A stretch of 64,000 nucleotides of DNA from Bacteroidota bacterium (GCA_016124585.1 WGNL01000018.1:186001-250000); one strand, 5' to 3'. Positions 24,506 to 34,527 are shown, counted from the stretch's first letter. A program made the numbers and translations. The notes: generated by a model from the sequence alone, not told the origin.

Positions 24506-25882
24506 ATGTCAAAATCTAAACACATTAAAAAGGCAAATTCAAGTCGCCGTGAGTTTGTCAAAACTTCGGCAATGGCCGCTGGAGGAATGCTTTTGGTGCC
24601 ATCGTTATTAGCAGCTAAGGCACACGTTGACGGCGACGATACCATCAAAGTGGCACTCATTGGCTGTGGAGGGCGGGGCACCGGTGCCGCTGTTCAGGCA
24701 CTTTCCACCAAACAAAACGTGCGCCTCGTGGCCATGGCCGATGCCTTCCGTGATCGCCTTGATGAATCGTACAACGTCCTCACATCCGACGACATATCCG
24801 ACTGGTCAGGCATGGAGGGTAGCGTTAAGGGTCGGGTACAAGTACCGGAGGAGCACAAATTCGTCGGCTTTGATGCTTACAAAAAAGCCATACCACTAGC
24901 AGACGTAGTGATTTTGACCACGCCGCCAGGCTTTCGCCCCATTCACTTCGAAGAAGCGGTGCGGCAGAACAAACATATTTTCACTGAAAAACCCGTGGCC
25001 ACCGATGCACCAGGCGTGCGCCGAGTGCTGGAAGCTGCCGAGGTTGCCAAGCAGAAAAAGCTTAACGTAGTAGTTGGCCTGCAACGCCACTACCAGACTG
25101 TTTACCGTCGTTGGGTGGACATGATGCAAGCGGGAGCCATCGGCGAAATCATCGCTTCACAAGTGTACTGGAACAACGATGGCGTGTGGGTGCGAGGCCG
25201 GGAAGAGTATTCAAAAAAGGCAGGCCGACCGCTCACTGAGATGGAGTACCAGATGCGCAATTGGTATTATTTCAACTGGCTATGCGGCGACCACATCACC
25301 GAGCAGCATATCCATAACCTTGACGTGGGTAATTGGGTAAAAAATGCCTACCCAGTTCGGGCGCATGGCATGGGTGGCCGTCAGGTCAGGGTCGGCAAAG
25401 ATTATGGGGAGATTTTCGACCACCACACCGTGGAGTTTGAGTACGAAGACGGCAGCCGGATGTTCAGCCAGTGTCGCCACCAACCCGGCACGATGAGCCG
25501 GGTAACAGAGGTGTTCCAAGGAACCAATGGCTCAGCGCCGCAACCGGGCATACTGCTTTCCCGCAGCGGCCACGAGTTGTTCAAGCACGACGGTAAGAAT
25601 GACCTGAATCCCTATCAAGTGGAACACGATGAATTGTTCGAAGCGATTGCCAAAGGAGAGTACCGCTACGCCGATGCCGAAAATGGGGCGAAGGCCACTA
25701 TGACCTCCATACTTGGCCGCATGGCCACCTACTCTGGCCAGGTGGTAGAGTGGAAAGATGCCATTGCCAGCAACCTTAGTCTCATGCCACAAAAGTTCGA
25801 TTGGAACGCCCAGCCTCCTGTGCTGCCAGGGGCTGATGGTATGTACGCCTGCGCCGTTCCAGGCGTCACGAAAGTTTTATAA
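24506..25882 (+). CDS. Tat-exported Gfo/Idh/MocA-family oxidoreductase
   Basis: A 458-residue protein with a twin-arginine signal (SSRREFVKTSAMAAGG, residues about 12-27), the Rossmann motif VALIGCGGRGTGAAV near 50, ADVVILTTPPGFRPIHFEEA, and HIFTEKPVATDAPG with the family's EKP motif. The C-terminal half has WYYFNWLCGDHITEQHIHNLD, containing His residues typical of the active site. Members oxidise or epimerise sugars or glycosides with NAD(P); the substrate here is unknown. Export by Tat fits a periplasmic enzyme that folds with its cofactor before transport. A second member is encoded at 36661-38103. Confidence 0.88.
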   Translation: MSKSKHIKKANSSRREFVKTSAMAAGGMLLVPSLLAAKAHVDGDDTIKVALIGCGGRGTGAAVQALSTKQNVRLVAMADAFRDRLDESYNVLTSDDISDWSGMEGSVKGRVQVPEEHKFVGFDAYKKAIPLADVVILTTPPGFRPIHFEEAVRQNKHIFTEKPVATDAPGVRRVLEAAEVAKQKKLNVVVGLQRHYQTVYRRWVDMMQAGAIGEIIASQVYWNNDGVWVRGREEYSKKAGRPLTEMEYQMRNWYYFNWLCGDHITEQHIHNLDVGNWVKNAYPVRAHGMGGRQVRVGKDYGEIFDHHTVEFEYEDGSRMFSQCRHQPGTMSRVTEVFQGTNGSAPQPGILLSRSGHELFKHDGKNDLNPYQVEHDELFEAIAKGEYRYADAENGAKATMTSILGRMATYSGQVVEWKDAIASNLSLMPQKFDWNAQPPVLPGADGMYACAVPGVTKVL

Positions 25883-25892
25883 CAAATAAAAG

Positions 25893-25916
25893 GGTGCTGG
25901 CCAGTTGGCCAGCACC
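25893..25916. terminator. Hairpin after the Gfo/Idh/MocA gene
   Basis: GGTGCTGGCCA GT TGGCCAGCACC is an 11-bp stem, 10 bp after the stop codon, without a clear T-run. The stem is strong but termination is uncertain. Confidence 0.5.
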
Positions 25917-25953
25917 GCATATTTCTATACCATAAACTAAAACAGGTTTTAAA

Positions 25954-27570
25954 ATGCGCTGTCTATTTATCCTTCCTATCTTACTTTTTTTTAGCCAGTT
26001 TTTGTCTTCGCAAAATGGCGCCATATACCTCGAAAACCCATCTTTTGAAGGAGTACCCAGCGAGGGCGGTAATGGTAATTCTCTCCCAAAAGGCTGGCAA
26101 GACTGCGGCTTTCCTGGTGAAACGCCACCCGATGTGCATCCCAAACCTGGAATTGGGGCCTTTCAAGTGACGAAGGAGCCGATGGATGGCCGAACATACT
26201 TGGGTTTGGTAACCCGTGAAAATGATACCTGGGAAATGGTAAGCCAAAAATTGGAGGCTCCTTTAAAAATTGGAGGTTCTTACGCTTTTAGTATTGGATT
26301 ATGCCGCTCGGAAATATATCTAAGTGCAAGCAGGATAAGTAATAAGGAAGTTAATTATGCCGCACCCGTAAAACTTCGAATATGGGGAGGCAATAAATAC
26401 TGCGAGCGCAAGGAATTATTGGCAGAAAGTGAATTAATAACTAATAAAGACTGGAAGCGTTATAATTTTATTTTTACACCAAGTAATGATATAAAATATA
26501 TCATATTAGAGGCATTCTACAAGACACCAACACCATTCCCCTACAATGGTAATTTATTAATTGACAATGCCTCAGCTATAATCCCTATTGATGAAAGTAT
26601 CAACATCGACTCTCTTAAAGCTAATAATATAACTGTTGGCATATTGGATAATAATAGGGAAAAAGATTATGACGAGTCCTATTATTCGGATTTAAAACGC
26701 TATGAATTTTTCCGCCCTTTAATGGGCACCGAATTCCATATTGTTATTTACCATCGAGATAGTTTAGTGGCGAAGCAGGCTGCCGAAAAAGCATTCCAAA
26801 GGGTAGCTGTCTTAGAAAAAGTTTTCAGCGATTATATGGAAAACAGTGAAGTATCTTGGCTCTCCGATGCAGGAAAAGCTACGAATGTAAGTGATGAACT
26901 TTGGACAGTGTTAAAATACTCCCAAGAAGTTGCAGAGCGGTCAGAGGGAGCCTTTGACGTGAGCATTGGCGCATTGAGCAAACTCTGGAGAAGGGCCATT
27001 CGTGAGAAGGAATTTCCAAGTGAAGCTGAAGTTGGTAAAGCTGCGGCAACCGTCGGATACAAAGACATCGAAATGAAGGGGCGAAACAAGTCCATTAAGC
27101 TGGATAAGGAAGGCATGAGACTAGACTTTGGCGGAATTGCCAAGGGGTATGCAATTGATGAAGCAATGGCTTGGCTCAAGGTCTCTGACATTCGAACAGC
27201 TCTCGTGGACGGCGGCGGTGATGTCCTTGTCGGAATGCCACCACCTGGAAAAGAAGGTTGGGAAATCGAAGTGCCCGACAAAATGGTGAACGGTGAATTG
27301 GTTTTCAAAAAATCGCTTTTCAAAAACACCGCCATTGCTACCTCTGGCGATACATACCGCTACTTGGAGCACGATGGTAAACGCTATTCTCACATCATTG
27401 ACCCAAGGACGGGCTATGGGCTGACGAATCGTCGGGTAGTCACCGTCACAGCACCAACGTGCATGGCTGCCGATGCGTGGGCTACTGCGGCTAGTATTGG
27501 CATCAAGAAATTGCTGACTGTAGATTTGAGAGATAAGGAAAATACCAGCATCAGCATTCTGGAAGAGTGA
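25954..27570 (+). CDS. Exported fusion of a jelly-roll-like domain and ApbE (FAD:protein FMN transferase)
   Basis: A 538-residue protein with a signal peptide (residues about 1-20). Residues about 22-212 open LENPSFEGVPSEGG and look like a carbohydrate-binding/galactose-binding-like beta domain ending NGNLLIDNASAI. From about 250 to the end is an ApbE domain: RPLMGTEFHIVIYH, EGAFDVSIGALSKLW, the flavin/Mg-binding LDFGGIAKGYAIDEA, VDGGGDVLVG, IATSGDTYRY and HIIDPRTGYG. ApbE enzymes attach FMN covalently to threonines of proteins such as NqrB, NqrC and RnfG in the periplasm. The N-terminal domain is not part of ordinary ApbE proteins, and its DNA (about 26280-26720) is visibly more AT-rich than the ApbE part. 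Confidence 0.85.
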   Translation: MRCLFILPILLFFSQFLSSQNGAIYLENPSFEGVPSEGGNGNSLPKGWQDCGFPGETPPDVHPKPGIGAFQVTKEPMDGRTYLGLVTRENDTWEMVSQKLEAPLKIGGSYAFSIGLCRSEIYLSASRISNKEVNYAAPVKLRIWGGNKYCERKELLAESELITNKDWKRYNFIFTPSNDIKYIILEAFYKTPTPFPYNGNLLIDNASAIIPIDESINIDSLKANNITVGILDNNREKDYDESYYSDLKRYEFFRPLMGTEFHIVIYHRDSLVAKQAAEKAFQRVAVLEKVFSDYMENSEVSWLSDAGKATNVSDELWTVLKYSQEVAERSEGAFDVSIGALSKLWRRAIREKEFPSEAEVGKAAATVGYKDIEMKGRNKSIKLDKEGMRLDFGGIAKGYAIDEAMAWLKVSDIRTALVDGGGDVLVGMPPPGKEGWEIEVPDKMVNGELVFKKSLFKNTAIATSGDTYRYLEHDGKRYSHIIDPRTGYGLTNRRVVTVTAPTCMAADAWATAASIGIKKLLTVDLRDKENTSISILEE

Positions 27571-27589
27571 TTTATGAATCAAGTAATCA

Positions 27590-29635
27590 TCAAGTCAGGG
27601 GCATAGAAAAACAAAACGTACTACCCCTGCCCACTTTGCTTTTTACCCAGATACGTCCGCCCTGCGCCTCCACAAATTCTTTTGAAATAGCAAGACCAAG
27701 GCCCGTGCCCTTTGTTTTATCTCCCGCTGCCCGGCGGTATGGCTGGAACAGTTTCCTTTGTTCCTCTTCGGTAATGCCTGGGCCTTTGTCTGTCACGGAG
27801 AATTGAACCGAACCGTTCATGCGTTCTACATTGATTTCGATGGCCTCGTTTTCAGGGGAATATCGAACCGCATTGGTGAGAAGATTGACCAGAACAGCAG
27901 TGGTTTTGTGAAGGTCAACATGCAAGGCCGGCAGTTCAGGCTCAATGTGTTGAATAACCCCTACACTTTTCTCTGCAATAAAAGTCTTTACATTATCCAA
28001 TGAGCGCAGAACGATATTATCGGGTTGAACGCTTTCCAGTTCCAGCTGCAATTGTCCAGTCTCGATACGGCTAATATCAAGTATTTCGTTCACCATTTTC
28101 AAAATGCGGGAGGTATTGAGGCGGATTGTGCCAGTAAGATCCCATTGTTCTGGGTTCAATTGGCCAATACGTTCATCTTCAAGTAGGTTCACGCTCATGT
28201 CAATGGCAGCGATGGGTGTCTTCAATTCATGCGATAGTGTGGCCATGAAATTGGTTTTTGCCAAATCCTGCTCCTTCAGTTCGGTCACGTTTTTCAAAAT
28301 GATGACATAGCCAACACTGGTAGGTGTCTCAGGGTCGTCACTGGGGCTTTCTATTCGCAGGATGTCTTTATTGTAGTAATGGCGTTTTCCATCCTTATCG
28401 AGGCTGATGGCTGGAAATGTCTGACTGATTTTCACCTCATTGTTCAGCACTTCTTTCAGTAGCCCCTGAAGCAGTGTGTTTTGGCGAGCCAGTTGGCGGG
28501 CATTTTGTCCAATTAGGTTTTCAGCCAACATGCCAATCAATTCGAGCGCTGGTGGGTTTGCGAAGAGAATGTTCTTGTGATCATCAAGACCGATAATGGC
28601 TTCGTTCATCCGGCTGACAATGGTTTCCGTTCGTTTTTTTTCACTCAGAACCTGCGTCATGTTGATGCTCTCGTATTCTTCCAGCTTTTCGGCCATGAGA
28701 TTGAACGATTTGGCCATTTCACCTATCTCATCGCCCGATTTGATGGCGATGCGCTCGCTGTAGTTTTTTCGGGCAATTTGCCGGATACTCTCCGTCATAG
28801 ACTGGATGGGGTCAGCCACATAACTTGGAAAATAGAACATGGCTATGACAGCGAACATAAAAAAGAATGTACCCAAAATGACCATACCCATCGTCACTTT
28901 ATTGGCAATTTTATTGGCCTCCAAGGTTCGCTGCTGAATCATCTTTTCATTCAGATCATGCACAGATTTGAGCATTTCGTCAATATACCGTTTTTGCATA
29001 AAGACATCTATGGTCACCTCTTTGGTAGAGGTCAGCTCTTTGAGGTTATCCCTAAAACTCTCAAAATCCTTTTTCAACTGCTGGGTAAGTTCTTGCTCTT
29101 CTTTTGCCGTGACCTTGTTGAGCTGCATTCTGAGGTTAAGCTCAAAGTCATCGGAAGCCTTCCTCAACTCTTGATTCCGGTAGGCAGGGGCCGTATTTTC
29201 AAGAGCGAGGGTTACAATCATATCGTTCACGGCCTTGGACATGCCCCTAGTGTACTTTATTGCTTGGTAGTTTTCCTGCAGCATGAGCAGGGAATTGGTG
29301 GTAGTGCGTTGTACGTAGTAGCCGCCGAGCATCCCCAATAGCGTGACGACCATAAACAATGCAAGCAACACCAACCTGATTTTGGTTTTTAGCCGGAGAC
29401 TACGCATCTGTTCCCTGGCCTCTGATAGGGTCATGTTTTTTAACGCTCTGAAAGAATAGGCCATTTTTCGCCTGAATAACCTTAAATATTGGGGTATCCT
29501 TTGTTTCTTGGCCCCATTTACTCCTTGCGCTATAATCTTTTCATTTTTGGGTAAAATGTCAGCAGTATTCCCAGTGCCAGACGGAGGGGACGGTTTTTTA
29601 TTGTCAGCAAAATTGGGTTGTTCAGGCTGTTTCAT
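27590..29635 (-). CDS. Membrane-bound sensor histidine kinase (HAMP-PAS-HisKA-HATPase)
   Basis: A 681-residue kinase. An N-terminal cytoplasmic tail of about 85 residues precedes TM1 (about 88-107). A helical periplasmic sensor follows to TM2 (about 249-271), then HAMP (ADPIQSMTESIRQIARKNY), a PAS domain (about 337-450), HisKA with SHELKTPIAAIDMS (phospho-His near 469) and the ATPase with NLLTNAVRYSPEN, DKGPGI and GTGLGLAISKEFVEAQGG. It is a PhoR/NtrY-type layout. The first in-frame codon is TTG at 29644; I use ATG at 29635. No response regulator is adjacent. Confidence 0.92.
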   Translation of the reverse strand: MKQPEQPNFADNKKPSPPSGTGNTADILPKNEKIIAQGVNGAKKQRIPQYLRLFRRKMAYSFRALKNMTLSEAREQMRSLRLKTKIRLVLLALFMVVTLLGMLGGYYVQRTTTNSLLMLQENYQAIKYTRGMSKAVNDMIVTLALENTAPAYRNQELRKASDDFELNLRMQLNKVTAKEEQELTQQLKKDFESFRDNLKELTSTKEVTIDVFMQKRYIDEMLKSVHDLNEKMIQQRTLEANKIANKVTMGMVILGTFFFMFAVIAMFYFPSYVADPIQSMTESIRQIARKNYSERIAIKSGDEIGEMAKSFNLMAEKLEEYESINMTQVLSEKKRTETIVSRMNEAIIGLDDHKNILFANPPALELIGMLAENLIGQNARQLARQNTLLQGLLKEVLNNEVKISQTFPAISLDKDGKRHYYNKDILRIESPSDDPETPTSVGYVIILKNVTELKEQDLAKTNFMATLSHELKTPIAAIDMSVNLLEDERIGQLNPEQWDLTGTIRLNTSRILKMVNEILDISRIETGQLQLELESVQPDNIVLRSLDNVKTFIAEKSVGVIQHIEPELPALHVDLHKTTAVLVNLLTNAVRYSPENEAIEINVERMNGSVQFSVTDKGPGITEEEQRKLFQPYRRAAGDKTKGTGLGLAISKEFVEAQGGRIWVKSKVGRGSTFCFSMPLT

Positions 29636-29823
29636 CAAAAGCAAAAAAGCGATGTGAAGTGCTGATTTGGAAATTCAAATGTATGAATCTATTCCAAATT
29701 CGTTGCACCGCACATCGCTGTGTTGAAAAATGGTCAGTTGGGGGCTTGCGGGATGGGGAGGCTTTGGGGGCTTCTTGGAAAACTCGGTTTGGGTTTGGGA
29801 AAATGAGGTGCCCCGCCTGGTTT

Positions 29824-30348
29824 TTAGTTTAGCATTGTTGTATCGTAGGCATAGCTGTAGTTGATGGTCTCCATCAATTTCTGTCGAGCAAAGAAAATAC
29901 GACTTTTAACAGTGCCGATAGGGAGGTTCATGTTCTCAGCAATCTCTTCGTATTTATAACCTTCGAAAAAAAGTTGGAACGGAGTACGGTAAATATTATC
30001 CAACGTGTGCATGATTCCATCAAGTTCGACCATCGTCATATTGGAGTGGGCACTGTTGTCAACAGCATGGTTTTCGTTAACGAAAATATAGCTGTCAGAC
30101 GGCTCAGAGCTTGTCGCCCTGTTCTTCTTTTTGCGATAAATGTTGATAAAAGTATTCCGCATAATTGTAGTGACCCACGCTTTGAAATTAGTGCCGGTTT
30201 CAAATTTTTCTTTGTTGTTGTAAGCACGCATGGCAGTTTCCTGAATCAGGTCCTTGGCATCTTCAATGTTGTTGGTCAATCTGTAGGCGAAAGGCAACAG
30301 TTTGTGTTGCAAGGTGTTGAATTGGCAATTAAACTCGATGGTTGTCAT
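29824..30348 (-). CDS. ECF-type RNA polymerase sigma factor
   Basis: A 174-residue sigma-70 family protein with region 2 (LLPFAYRLTNNIEDAKDLIQET; FKAWVTTIMRNTFINIYRK) and region 4 (FQLFFEGYKYEEIAENMNLPIGTVKSRIFFARQKL, a helix-turn-helix). Such factors redirect RNA polymerase to stress or envelope genes. No anti-sigma gene follows; the next gene downstream is the sensor kinase 188 bp away on the same strand, which may be chance. Confidence 0.92.
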   Translation of the reverse strand: MTTIEFNCQFNTLQHKLLPFAYRLTNNIEDAKDLIQETAMRAYNNKEKFETGTNFKAWVTTIMRNTFINIYRKKKNRATSSEPSDSYIFVNENHAVDNSAHSNMTMVELDGIMHTLDNIYRTPFQLFFEGYKYEEIAENMNLPIGTVKSRIFFARQKLMETINYSYAYDTTMLN

Positions 30349-30670
30349 AATCTGAATTTAGGAATTATAAATCTGTTTTTGTGACGGCCTTTGTTGGGGT
30401 AGTGTATTTATATTTTTTGTTCGCTAATGGTAGTGATGGCCAAAAGCACCAAAAAAGCTAAAAACATAGTCAAGTAAAAAATAGCAACTGTCATTTTGGG
30501 TCATTTTTAGTTTTCTCTATTTCGCTGTTGTACCGCTCATTTGCGATTCTGAAATCCTATATGCCAAATGCTGTACCCTGAGAAAAAAATTTTTGAATAT
30601 TTTTTGCAAACAATTGACATTCAGCACTTTGCATGTAAATTATTTTTTTTACCAACTTTTCAAAAAAGAA
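30349..30670. other. AT-rich intergenic stretch upstream of the sigma factor gene
   Basis: No convincing gene. It should contain the promoter of the minus-strand sigma gene, but I find no clean TTG/TAnnTTTG pair. Confidence 0.4.
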
Positions 30671-30716
30671 AAACCCTATCAAAATGAGAAGGTCAGGTTT
30701 CATTTTGATAGGGTTT
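30671..30716 (-). terminator. 17-bp hairpin, second of two behind the receptor gene
   Basis: AAACCCTATCAAAATGA and TCATTTTGATAGGGTTT are perfect arms around a 12-nt loop; the minus strand continues TTTTTCTTTTTTG. It may stop readthrough from the receptor gene. A 28-residue frame between the two hairpins (30693-30779, minus) contains GIGGTWTDLMGLALSYKPYQ, which could be a beta-barrel relic. Confidence 0.7.
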
Positions 30717-30792
30717 GTAGCTCAAGGCCAGCCCCATTAAATCAGTCCAAGTGCCACCGATTCCAAAGTTTGGAAACATGGCATCTTTTCAA

Positions 30793-30840
30793 AACAAAGA
30801 AAGCCACCCTCCCGAGCATGGGAAGGCGGCTTTCTTTGTT
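30793..30840 (-). terminator. Terminator of the TonB-dependent receptor gene
   Basis: AACAAAGAAAGCC and GGCTTTCTTTGTT pair, continuing inward as an interrupted stem to the loop GAGCAT. It lies 22 bp after the receptor stop. Confidence 0.75.
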
Positions 30841-30861
30841 CCAAAAAAATCAGGTGCTACA

Positions 30862-33800
30862 TTAGAAGATGTAACGAATGCCCAATTGTGCTTGCCAAAC
30901 ACTGTTCAAAGAAATGTCCTTAGCTAATGCCTCAGTTGGGTATGCCCCGCTTGATTTCGGAAATTTATAAACAGGTTGGTTGGTAGTGTCATCTATCCTT
31001 GACAGAGTGAGTGGAGAGTTGTTTTTAACGAAGTCTCCTACCCCCCATTTGTTGCTCAGCAGGTTGCCGAAGTTGTAAAAGTCTGCCCGAACCTGAATTG
31101 TGTGCCTGCGCTCGCTCACTTTCACAAAGAACTCTTGTTGAACGGAAAGGTCGAAGGTAGTGAGCCAAGGCATCAGTGCACCATTGCGTTCTGCGTATTT
31201 GCCTTTGCGTGATTTCAGGTAATCATTGTTTTCAACGAATGCCATGAAAGCTTGGCGCTGCTCATCGGCAGAGGCTGTGACATTACCATTGGAGTCCGTG
31301 ATATCATCAAAAAGAAGCTCGTTGCCGTTGTTGGGCACATAGATCAGGTCGTTGCTGGTAAGTCCGTCGTTGTTCAAGTCGCCATTCACAGCAAAGGAGT
31401 AACGGCCTTGGTTGCTGCTCTGCATGAAAATCGAGAAAGTAGTGGCAGCATGGTCCAAGTACTCTAAACGATAGGACAGCGCACCAATAATGCGGTGGCG
31501 CTGATCGAAGTCAGAGAAGGCAAGGTCTGGACGGTTGTTGCCGTTCACGCTGCGGTTGTCCCTCCATGAGGAGAAAGCAATGGAGCCAGCAGTCATCAAG
31601 TCTTTAGACTCGCTGAAATTGTAGGCCAACATAGTGTAAAAACCTTTCTTGAATTGGCGCTCCAATTTGGCAGTGAAACTGTAGGTAGAACCCTTCTTCG
31701 TGTTGATAAGAACTATGGCATCGGTGATTTTGCTATTGATGCGAGATCCAGTATTACCAGCATAAATTGGACGGTCATCGGCACCAGAGAAGCTTTCCTT
31801 TGAAGGCTCTTGATTAGCATTGATGTACGTAACATTGTTGATGTTTTTGTTGTAAATTCCTTCAAGAGAGCCAACAAAACCATAAGGCAGGGCAAAGTCA
31901 ACAGCTAGGTTGGTCCGCCACAATTGGGGGAACTTGAAGTCCTGATCAGTCACCGCAATGTTAAAGGAAGAAGGCGTTGTTGCATTTTCTGGGATGTACG
32001 CTGTCACATCAGTGCTGAATGGGTGAGCGTAAGTATTGTCGTCACGGAGTGAGCCAGTCAAGATACCGTTATTGCCCACTTGGTTCGAAATCCAAACGAA
32101 GGCAGGACGGCCAGAGAATAGACCTGTACCACCACGGACCTGTAAGGACCTATCGCCTTTTACATCATAATTGAAACCCAACCTTGGTGAAAACAATGGG
32201 TTGGTTTTTGGCAGTTGGTCAGTGTGGTAATGCACCGATTTGCCATCTTGATTGATGAAACTCATTGTGTCAACGACTGGGTTGTTCAAAGCCGTTTCAC
32301 CGTAAATCGGCACATCTACTCTTACACCAACTGTCAACTTCAGTTTATTGTCCATCAAGTCAATCTCGTCCTGGATGTATGCACCTGGCTGTGCAACTTT
32401 CGTGGTAGCTGTTGGCAATGCACTGTTCGGGAGGGCAGAGTAAGTCAAAGCATAACGGCGTAGTTGGACAGAATCCACACCATTTGCATCATCATAAAAA
32501 TCCTGTAGGGAGTTATAAACATACTGACCATAATAAGTCGGTGTGAAAGTATTGTCGAACTTGAAGTACTCGAAGTTCACACCAGCCGTAATCGTATGCG
32601 CACCGCTGTACATGGTCACGTTGTCCTGAAACTGCCAAGTGTCTGTGTTCAGAATGTTGTTTGGAGTGAAAGGTTCGTAACCAAAGTTGGTGTAGTTGCG
32701 GCCATCTTTCAAGATGTCCACCAGCGGGAAGATGCCACCGCCGCTGCTGCGGTAGTCACGGTTGGCTGTGAAACCGAATTGAACTTTGTTGGAAAACTTG
32801 GTACCGAACATAGAGTTCAACTCCATGATACCAGAGTAGATATCGTTGTTGATGATGTAGTTGGAATTGGAGAAATTCATAGCAAAACCGTTGTCCCTTC
32901 TGTTGGAGAAAGAACCGCTGTTGCTAGTAAGTACATCCCTTGATGACTTCAGGTAGTTGAAGCGGAAGCTCAAGCGGTTGTTCTTGTTAATGTTGTAGTC
33001 CACCTTAGCCAGCAGTTTATCGCTCTTCGTGTTCAGCAGGTAATTTTCGTACACACCTGGATCGTAGTCGTACTTGTTGATAAGAAATTGCTTCAACTCA
33101 TCAAGGTCAGAAGCTTCCACTATCGTCACGTTGTCCCCGGTTAGGCCCGGCCTGTTGGCCACGAATGGTGTTGCAGGATCGTCACGGCGCTCAATTTCCC
33201 CGTTTACGAAGAAAAACAACTTGTTCTTGATAAGCGGCCCACCGAGGCGGAAGCCTGTTTGCTTAATGCTGAAATCCGTCTTGTTGATGTCAGTACCGTC
33301 CGCTTTGCTGCCCGCCAATGATTCGCTGCGGGTATTGTAAAAAACAGAACCTTCAAACTGGTTGGTACCGGAACGGGTAACGGCATTAATGCCAGCGCCA
33401 GTGAAACCACCTTGGCGAACATCGTAAGGAGCGAGGTTAATCTGGATTTCATCCACTGCATCCAATGAAATCGGGGAAGAGTTGGTTTGGCCAGCAGGTG
33501 CGGAGGCTAGGCCGAAGCTGTTGTTGAAGATGGAGCCGTCAAGCGTCAGATTGTTGAAGCGGCTGTCCTGTCCAGCAAAGGAGATACCACTGCCAGTAGT
33601 AGCAGCCACATTTGAAGAACGGCTTTGAGGCGTCAGACGCACGAAGTCGTTCAAGCTACGGCTAAGGGTTGGCAACGAGTTGATAGCTTCCTTCTTGATG
33701 TTGGTAGCAGCACCCGTGCGCTCTGAGTTCAGGATTTCACTTTCCACGGCCGTGACCACGACCTCACCCAAAGTGGTAGAAGACTCCTGTAATTTCACGT

Positions 33801-34131
33801 CAACACGGTAGTTTTGACCTAAGCTCAGGTCCACGTTGTCCAACATAAAGGTTTCAAAACCCGTGAAACTTACTTCGATGTGGTAAGGCCCACCAATGCG
33901 CACATCTGGCAAGTTGAAGCGACCATCGTCACGAGTAGAGGTTCCATAAAAAGTGCCAGAAGGCTGGTGCAGAGCCGTCACGTTGGCACCGGGAAGTGGT
34001 TGGCCGCTTTTGTCTAAAACTTGACCTAGAAAACTGGAGCTTTGCGCCATGCTCACCGTTGAGCAGATTGCAATGCAAAGGAAAGCTATCATAAACTGGA
34101 TAGCTTTAGATTGTGTGAAGTTGCTTTTCAT
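30862..34131 (-). CDS. Oar-like TonB-dependent outer-membrane receptor
   Basis: A 1089-residue protein: signal peptide ending about residue 29 (VSMAQ), a CarboxypepD_reg domain (about 33-118; GQVLDKSGQPLPGANVTA), a plug domain (about 120-260; VVVTAVESEIL, FNNLTLDGSIFNNSFG, LAPYDVRQGGFTGAGINAVTRSGTNQFEGSVFY), then a beta-barrel that ends in the terminal-strand pattern LGIRYIF. The plug sequence is that of the Oar (OmpA-related) group. Such proteins import ligands or, in Myxococcus and Bacteroidota, help export/assemble surface proteins. No SusD partner is adjacent, which argues against a SusC-type glycan system. Confidence 0.92.
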   Translation of the reverse strand: MKSNFTQSKAIQFMIAFLCIAICSTVSMAQSSSFLGQVLDKSGQPLPGANVTALHQPSGTFYGTSTRDDGRFNLPDVRIGGPYHIEVSFTGFETFMLDNVDLSLGQNYRVDVKLQESSTTLGEVVVTAVESEILNSERTGAATNIKKEAINSLPTLSRSLNDFVRLTPQSRSSNVAATTGSGISFAGQDSRFNNLTLDGSIFNNSFGLASAPAGQTNSSPISLDAVDEIQINLAPYDVRQGGFTGAGINAVTRSGTNQFEGSVFYNTRSESLAGSKADGTDINKTDFSIKQTGFRLGGPLIKNKLFFFVNGEIERRDDPATPFVANRPGLTGDNVTIVEASDLDELKQFLINKYDYDPGVYENYLLNTKSDKLLAKVDYNINKNNRLSFRFNYLKSSRDVLTSNSGSFSNRRDNGFAMNFSNSNYIINNDIYSGIMELNSMFGTKFSNKVQFGFTANRDYRSSGGGIFPLVDILKDGRNYTNFGYEPFTPNNILNTDTWQFQDNVTMYSGAHTITAGVNFEYFKFDNTFTPTYYGQYVYNSLQDFYDDANGVDSVQLRRYALTYSALPNSALPTATTKVAQPGAYIQDEIDLMDNKLKLTVGVRVDVPIYGETALNNPVVDTMSFINQDGKSVHYHTDQLPKTNPLFSPRLGFNYDVKGDRSLQVRGGTGLFSGRPAFVWISNQVGNNGILTGSLRDDNTYAHPFSTDVTAYIPENATTPSSFNIAVTDQDFKFPQLWRTNLAVDFALPYGFVGSLEGIYNKNINNVTYINANQEPSKESFSGADDRPIYAGNTGSRINSKITDAIVLINTKKGSTYSFTAKLERQFKKGFYTMLAYNFSESKDLMTAGSIAFSSWRDNRSVNGNNRPDLAFSDFDQRHRIIGALSYRLEYLDHAATTFSIFMQSSNQGRYSFAVNGDLNNDGLTSNDLIYVPNNGNELLFDDITDSNGNVTASADEQRQAFMAFVENNDYLKSRKGKYAERNGALMPWLTTFDLSVQQEFFVKVSERRHTIQVRADFYNFGNLLSNKWGVGDFVKNNSPLTLSRIDDTTNQPVYKFPKSSGAYPTEALAKDISLNSVWQAQLGIRYIF

Positions 34132-34527
34132 ACAAAGTGATTTAGTGAATAGAAATATAGGCTCAAGGGCAGCTTGCCCGTTGAAAGAGTTTGAGGTAAA
34201 AAGAAATAGTGGAAATAATGAATGGTCAGCTAATAAGCACCAGGTTTTTCGAACCTGGACAGCACAATGAGCGAGTTTAAGATATCAAAGGGAAAGTTGT
34301 AAGATGTTTGAATCATAACGTCTGCTTTTTGTGTGATAGATCAATGTTTCAGCCGTTGTCCAGAAAGGGGGAAATCCCATCCCCTAGAATTGTGCGGCAA
34401 AGGTATGTAAGCCAGACATTGCCACCAAGAAAAGGCGTTAAGGAGTTTTTAATTTTTTGTAAACAGATGCCCAGCCAATACTAGACCAAGCTATTTTGTG
34501 CTTCTGAAAAGATGCTTTCCCACTATT
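34132..34527. other. Intergenic region upstream of the receptor gene, with one palindrome
   Basis: No gene seen. CCAGGTT-TTTCG-AACCTGG at 34240-34258 is a 7-bp dyad about 110 bp upstream of the receptor ATG and might be an operator. No good promoter could be assigned to the receptor gene. Confidence 0.35.
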
